From: an uncultured Eubacteriales bacterium
Lineage (GTDB): Bacteria > Bacillota_I > Bacilli_A > RF39 > UBA660
Reading direction: 5' to 3'
DNA length: 7,416 nt
Assembly (NCBI GenBank): GCA_900321795.1
Contig: ONXO01000071.1
Span: 1-7,416, forward strand
Part shown: in pieces, positions 4,879 to 7,416 of the stretch
Layout of the letters: each line of letters starts with the position of its first letter
Position numbering within the stretch: the stretch's first letter is position 1
Program-made: the position numbers and the translations under genes
Notes under the pieces: model-generated
What the model saw: only the letters and a program-made list of their open reading frames with translations
Told to the model about the DNA's origin: nothing
Database searches by the model: none

Positions 4879-5481
4879 ATGAAAGACGTAAAGACTAGTT
4901 ATCAAATGTTAAGTTATCAGATAAATCCTTTAGTATTGAAGGGGCTTAAAAGTTTAAATATAAGCATGAACGAGTTTTTGCTACTTTTATATTTTATGAA
5001 TTTTTCATGCAGGCTTGATCTTGAAGACATTAGTGATAAAGTATCACTTACAAATGATGAAGTATTAGAAAGCTATAGCTCTTTACTTTCAAAAGCTTTA
5101 ATAGAAGTTAAAATGGAGAAGATAAACGGTAAAGTACAAGAAAGTATTGTGTTGGATAGTCTTTATAATAAGATAATACTTAATGAACCGAAAAAAGAAA
5201 TTAAAACCGATATATATGCTAAGTTTGAAAGCGAGTTTGCTAGAAGTTTGTCACCAATTGAGTATGAAACTATAACTAATTGGATTAACAATGGTGTAAA
5301 AGAAGAGGTAATCGAAAGTGCTTTGAAAGAGGCAGTATTAAATGGGGTTACATCTTTAAGATATATAGATAAAATAATATATGAATGGACTAAAAAAGCA
5401 TCTGTATCTAGTTATGAAGATGATTATCAAGAATTATATGATTATGATTGGCTTGGGATAGAAAATGAAAAAGAAGGATAA
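4879..5481 (+). CDS. dnaD: DnaD replication initiation protein
   Basis: DnaD acts with DnaA and DnaB at oriC and at restarting forks to remodel DNA and load the replicative helicase in low-G+C Gram-positives. The 200 residues form two domains. The N-terminal winged helix (about 1-105, with NISMNEFLLLLYFM and LEDISDKVSLTNDEVLESYSSLLSKALIEV) drives oligomerisation. The C-terminal DnaB_2/DnaD domain (about 114-172) begins FESEFARSLSPIEYETITNWINNG and ends in YIDKIIYEW at 162-170, the YxxxIxxxW-type DNA-binding motif. The tail is acidic and Tyr-rich, with a WL near the end that recalls the terminal NWLE-like motif of homologues. The gene is slightly shorter than the Bacillus dnaD product (about 232 aa). 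It lies 4 bases after cca and overlaps nth by 17 bp; the dnaD-nth order matches Bacillus. The product is well supported by both domains and context. Confidence 0.92.
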   Translation: MKDVKTSYQMLSYQINPLVLKGLKSLNISMNEFLLLLYFMNFSCRLDLEDISDKVSLTNDEVLESYSSLLSKALIEVKMEKINGKVQESIVLDSLYNKIILNEPKKEIKTDIYAKFESEFARSLSPIEYETITNWINNGVKEEVIESALKEAVLNGVTSLRYIDKIIYEWTKKASVSSYEDDYQELYDYDWLGIENEKEG

Positions 5482-6112
5482 AATTGAGTTAGTGTCTAGT
5501 GAACTTGACGAAATGTTTCCTGCAGCAAGGTGTGAACTTAACTATAATAGGGACTATGAATTATTACTAGCAGTTATGTTAAGTGCACAGACTACTGATA
5601 AAAGAGTTAATTTAGTTACAGGTCCTTTGTTTAGAAATTATAATTCACTAGAAAAGCTAGATAAACTTTCTATAAGTGAAATAGAAGAAGCTATTAAATC
5701 TATAGGCATGTATAAACAAAAGACTAAACATTTTAAAGAAATAGTAAGTGAAATAAAGCAAAAAGGTTTTGTTCCAAATGATAGAGAATATTTGATGACT
5801 CTTCCTGGAGTTGGTAGAAAGACTATTAATGTGGTGCTTTCTAACTTGTTTGATGAACCAGCTATTGCAGTTGATACACATGTAGATAGAGTTTCTAAAA
5901 GATTAGGTTTTGCTAAAGAAAGTGATAGTGTCTTAGAAGTTGAAAATAAATTAATGAAAGCTTTTCCAAAGAATAGATGGACTAGACTTCACCATCAAAT
6001 GGTTTTATTTGGCAGATATAAATGTAAAGCTATAAAGCCTGAGTGTAATGGGTGTCCTTTTTTTGAAATATGTAAAGAAAAGCATAAGAACTTAGATTTG
6101 ACTAAAGACTAA
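5465..6112 (+). CDS. nth: Endonuclease III, base-excision DNA glycosylase/AP lyase
   Basis: Nth removes oxidised pyrimidines from DNA and cleaves the resulting abasic site. The 215-residue protein has the complete fold. The N-terminal ARCELNYNRDYELLLAVMLSAQTTD is the family signature. The helix-hairpin-helix LPGVGRKT at 113-120 contains the catalytic Lys119. AVDTHVDRV at 135-143 contains the catalytic Asp137. Cys187, Cys194, Cys197 and Cys203 (C-x6-C-x2-C-x5-C) bind the [4Fe-4S] cluster. No key residue is missing. The start lies inside dnaD, giving a 17-bp overlap, with GGGATAG about 6 bases upstream as a ribosome binding site; the start fits the N-terminus of homologues. Transcription probably comes from the cca-dnaD unit. 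The 3' codons hold a strong promoter for the next gene. MutY is excluded by the VDTH catalytic motif and by the absence of a C-terminal MutT-like domain. Confidence 0.96.
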   Translation: MKKKDKIELVSSELDEMFPAARCELNYNRDYELLLAVMLSAQTTDKRVNLVTGPLFRNYNSLEKLDKLSISEIEEAIKSIGMYKQKTKHFKEIVSEIKQKGFVPNDREYLMTLPGVGRKTINVVLSNLFDEPAIAVDTHVDRVSKRLGFAKESDSVLEVENKLMKAFPKNRWTRLHHQMVLFGRYKCKAIKPECNGCPFFEICKEKHKNLDLTKD

Positions 6113-6126
6113 GATTAAAGTATAAT
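6098..6126 (+). promoter_or_regulatory. Strong sigma-A promoter for engB, inside the nth 3' end
   Basis: TTGACT (6098-6103, 5 of 6 consensus) and TATAAT (6121-6126, 6 of 6) are separated by exactly 17 bases. The -35 box lies in the last codons of nth (Leu-Thr-Lys-Asp), and the -10 box lies after its stop. Transcription should start near 6132-6134, about 28 bases before the engB start. Confidence 0.8.
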
Positions 6127-6151
6127 ATAGACAAGTTTAAGGTAAAGAAAT

Positions 6152-6156
6152 GGGTG
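6152..6156 (+). promoter_or_regulatory. Ribosome binding site that sets the engB start
   Basis: GGGTG is 5 bases before the ATG at 6162. An in-frame ATG at 6150 overlaps this site and has its own AAGG (6139-6142). The protein start at 6162 (MKFDKVEL) lines up with the recalled N-terminus of B. subtilis YsxC (MKVTKSEI), so 6162 is preferred. Confidence 0.6.
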
Positions 6157-6161
6157 AAAAT

Positions 6162-6746
6162 ATGAAGTTTGATAAAGTAGAATTATACACAAGTGCAGTT
6201 AGAATAAGCCAGTATCCCACTGATAATAAACCCGAATTTTTGATATTGGGTAGGAGTAACGTAGGAAAGAGTAGCTTTATTAACTCTCTAGTAAATAGAA
6301 AAAATTTAGCAAGAACTAGTGCTAAACCTGGTAAAACACAAACACTTAACTTTTTTAATGTGGATGATGTTTGTTATTTAGTTGATGTTCCGGGATATGG
6401 ATATGCGGCTGTAAGTAACAAAAAGCAAGAGAAGTTTGGTATGATGATAGAAGAATACATAATCAATAGACCTAATTTAAAACACGTATTTTTACTTGTA
6501 GATTATAGACATAAGCCTACTGATAATGATTCTCTTATGTATAATTTCTTAAAATATTACAATTTGCCTGTTACTATAGTTTGTACTAAATATGATAAGA
6601 TAAAGAAAAGCCAAAGAAGTAAACAAGATAAATTAATAGAAACACTTGAAATAAAAGAAAGTGATACTAAAGTTAACTTTAGTAAAATTACAAAAACTGG
6701 AAGAGATGAAATAATAGCAATAATAGAAAATAATTTAAATTATTAG
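6162..6746 (+). CDS. engB: Ribosome biogenesis GTP-binding protein EngB/YsxC
   Basis: EngB (YihA in E. coli, YsxC in Bacillus) is an essential TRAFAC GTPase needed for late assembly of the 50S ribosomal subunit. From the ATG at 6162 the protein has 194 residues, against about 195 in Bacillus. The G motifs are in order. G1 is GRSNVGKS at 30-37. The switch I segment is ARTSAKPGKTQTLNF at about 50-64, a hallmark of this family. G3 is DVPGYG at 75-80, G4 is TKYD at 142-145, and the G5-like FSKITKTG is at 173-180. The alternative start at 6150 would add four residues. A near-consensus promoter ends inside and just after nth, so engB has its own transcription start and is not only dependent on the cca-dnaD-nth unit. 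The prepilin gene starts 8 bases after its stop, probably in the same transcript. The identification is secure. Confidence 0.96.
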   Translation: MKFDKVELYTSAVRISQYPTDNKPEFLILGRSNVGKSSFINSLVNRKNLARTSAKPGKTQTLNFFNVDDVCYLVDVPGYGYAAVSNKKQEKFGMMIEEYIINRPNLKHVFLLVDYRHKPTDNDSLMYNFLKYYNLPVTIVCTKYDKIKKSQRSKQDKLIETLEIKESDTKVNFSKITKTGRDEIIAIIENNLNY

Positions 6747-6754
6747 GTGATTAC

Positions 6755-7416
6755 ATGAAAAAGAAAGGTTTTACTTTAACTGAAGTTTTGGTAGTAATTG
6801 TTATTATAGGAGTTTTATTAGCTATAGCGATACCTTCTATAGCAATTGTTAGAAAAAATATTAATAATAGAGTTTATGAATCTAAAGAGGATTTGATTTT
6901 AGCTGCAGCATTGACATATGGAAAAGATTTTAATATTACAAGAAACACGACTGTTAAAGTTTATGAATTATTAAAAGAAAATTTAATAGAGGCTGACTTG
7001 AAAGCTGGGGAAAGCATTTGTACAAAAGAAGTAGGTATTAATGCTTATGGATGCGTGATTAATCCTGTTGATAATACAAATATGAATAATCAAGAAATAT
7101 ATGTGACTTATAATCGCGGAATTGTGGAATCTAGATTTAAAAGAGAAGGCGAATATCAAATATTATTTGTAATTAATAATGGTAGCGCGTTGAAAAGTGC
7201 TATGTATGTTTCTGAAAATGAAAGTGCAAGCTTGGCAGTTACGCCAGATAGTGGTTATACACTAGAAGGCGCTACAGTAAGATGCGAAGAGGCGACAGCA
7301 AGCATAAATGAATCAACAGGAATTGTGACAGTATCAAATGTAAGGCAGGCTCAAACATGCAGTGTGACACTTCTTCCTACTTATACAATTACAATGAATG
7401 TTTCCGGTGGAACTTC
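6755..7416 (+). CDS. Type IV pilin-like protein with divergent InlB-type repeats, partial
   Basis: The frame is open to the right edge (220 residues visible). The N-terminus MKKKGFTLTEVL is a classical class III prepilin signal: cleavage is expected between Gly5 and Phe6, Glu10 is the +5 residue, and a hydrophobic helix spans about 7-31. A pilin-like segment with a Cys pair (Cys89 and Cys100) follows. From about residue 134 the protein changes character. YQILFVINNGS, AVTPDSGYTLEGATVRC, STGIVTVSNV and TCSVTL form one unit to about 208, and YTITMNVSGGT at 210 appears to begin the next copy. The unit resembles divergent InlB B-repeats found in surface proteins, with a second Cys pair (Cys177 and Cys202). 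After prepilin peptidase processing it would be a membrane- or pilus-anchored surface protein, perhaps an adhesin. AGGTG is 5 bases upstream, within and after the engB stop. The repeat family is recognised by pattern only. Confidence 0.85.
   Translation, partial: MKKKGFTLTEVLVVIVIIGVLLAIAIPSIAIVRKNINNRVYESKEDLILAAALTYGKDFNITRNTTVKVYELLKENLIEADLKAGESICTKEVGINAYGCVINPVDNTNMNNQEIYVTYNRGIVESRFKREGEYQILFVINNGSALKSAMYVSENESASLAVTPDSGYTLEGATVRCEEATASINESTGIVTVSNVRQAQTCSVTLLPTYTITMNVSGGT

Noticed and set aside
4872..4902. Possible use of UGA as tryptophan (code 4) extending cca
   Set aside because: Reading through the TGA at 4872 adds only a few residues before a TAG and runs over a good dnaD start. 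Trp is TGG in the recognised proteins, so the standard code fits better.
5657..5881. Minus-strand open frame inside nth
   Set aside because: It is antisense to the helix-hairpin-helix region; its aromatic-rich sequence is a by-product of the complement.
6150..6161. Upstream ATG extending EngB by four residues
   Set aside because: The family N-terminus aligns with the ATG at 6162, which has GGGTG 5 bases upstream. The upstream ATG cannot be fully excluded, since AAGG precedes it.
1..7416. CRISPR array, tRNA, rRNA, insertion sequence or riboswitch
   Set aside because: I found no regularly spaced repeats, no cloverleaf-like or rRNA-like stretches, no transposase and no recognisable riboswitch core. 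All intergenic gaps are under 200 bases.

Overview
The window is AT-rich chromosomal DNA (my estimate is about 30% G+C) from a low-G+C Firmicute. It looks like a Bacilli or Clostridia-type gut lineage rather than a classical Mollicute. The main lineage clue is a full-length SpoIVA, the endospore coat scaffold ATPase, followed directly by HU, which is the order known from Bacillus subtilis (spoIVA-hbs). UGA is a stop codon here: two genes end in TGA, and tryptophans in recognised proteins are TGG. The genome is therefore not using mycoplasma code 4. I cannot assign a genus.

Layout from left to right. (1) The 3' end of pnp (KH and S1 domains), closed by a rho-independent terminator. (2) A two-gene unit of an unrecognised 94-residue protein overlapping trmL (tRNA wobble 2'-O-methyltransferase) by 4 bp. 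(3) A convergent XRE-family repressor gene on the minus strand. Its 3' end overlaps trmL by 4 bp, and both ends lie inside one bidirectional terminator hairpin. (4) A 155-bp divergent region with two dyads and a possible sigma-E promoter, then spoIVA, whose stop codon sits in the loop of its own terminator. (5) A 171-bp intergenic region with a GntR-like palindrome, a probable vegetative promoter and a perfect dyad at the predicted transcript start, followed by hup (HU) and a UUCG-loop terminator. (6) A tight run of cca, dnaD and nth: the dnaD ribosome binding site overlaps the cca stop, and dnaD overlaps nth by 17 bp. (7) A near-consensus sigma-A promoter hidden in the last codons of nth, then engB (ysxC) and a prepilin gene that runs off the right end.

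Most genes are housekeeping: RNA turnover, tRNA methylation and CCA addition, replication initiation, base excision repair, ribosome assembly and nucleoid structure. The order spoIVA-hup-cca-dnaD-nth looks like a compacted version of an arrangement familiar in Bacillus. The accessory part is the right edge, where a type IV pilin-like N-terminus is joined to what looks like a tandem array of divergent InlB-type repeats with paired cysteines. I found no CRISPR array, tRNA or rRNA gene, transposase, or clear new multigene system. The most useful points for follow-up are the pilin-repeat fusion, the dyads in the regulatory regions, and the terminators and promoter embedded in coding sequence.
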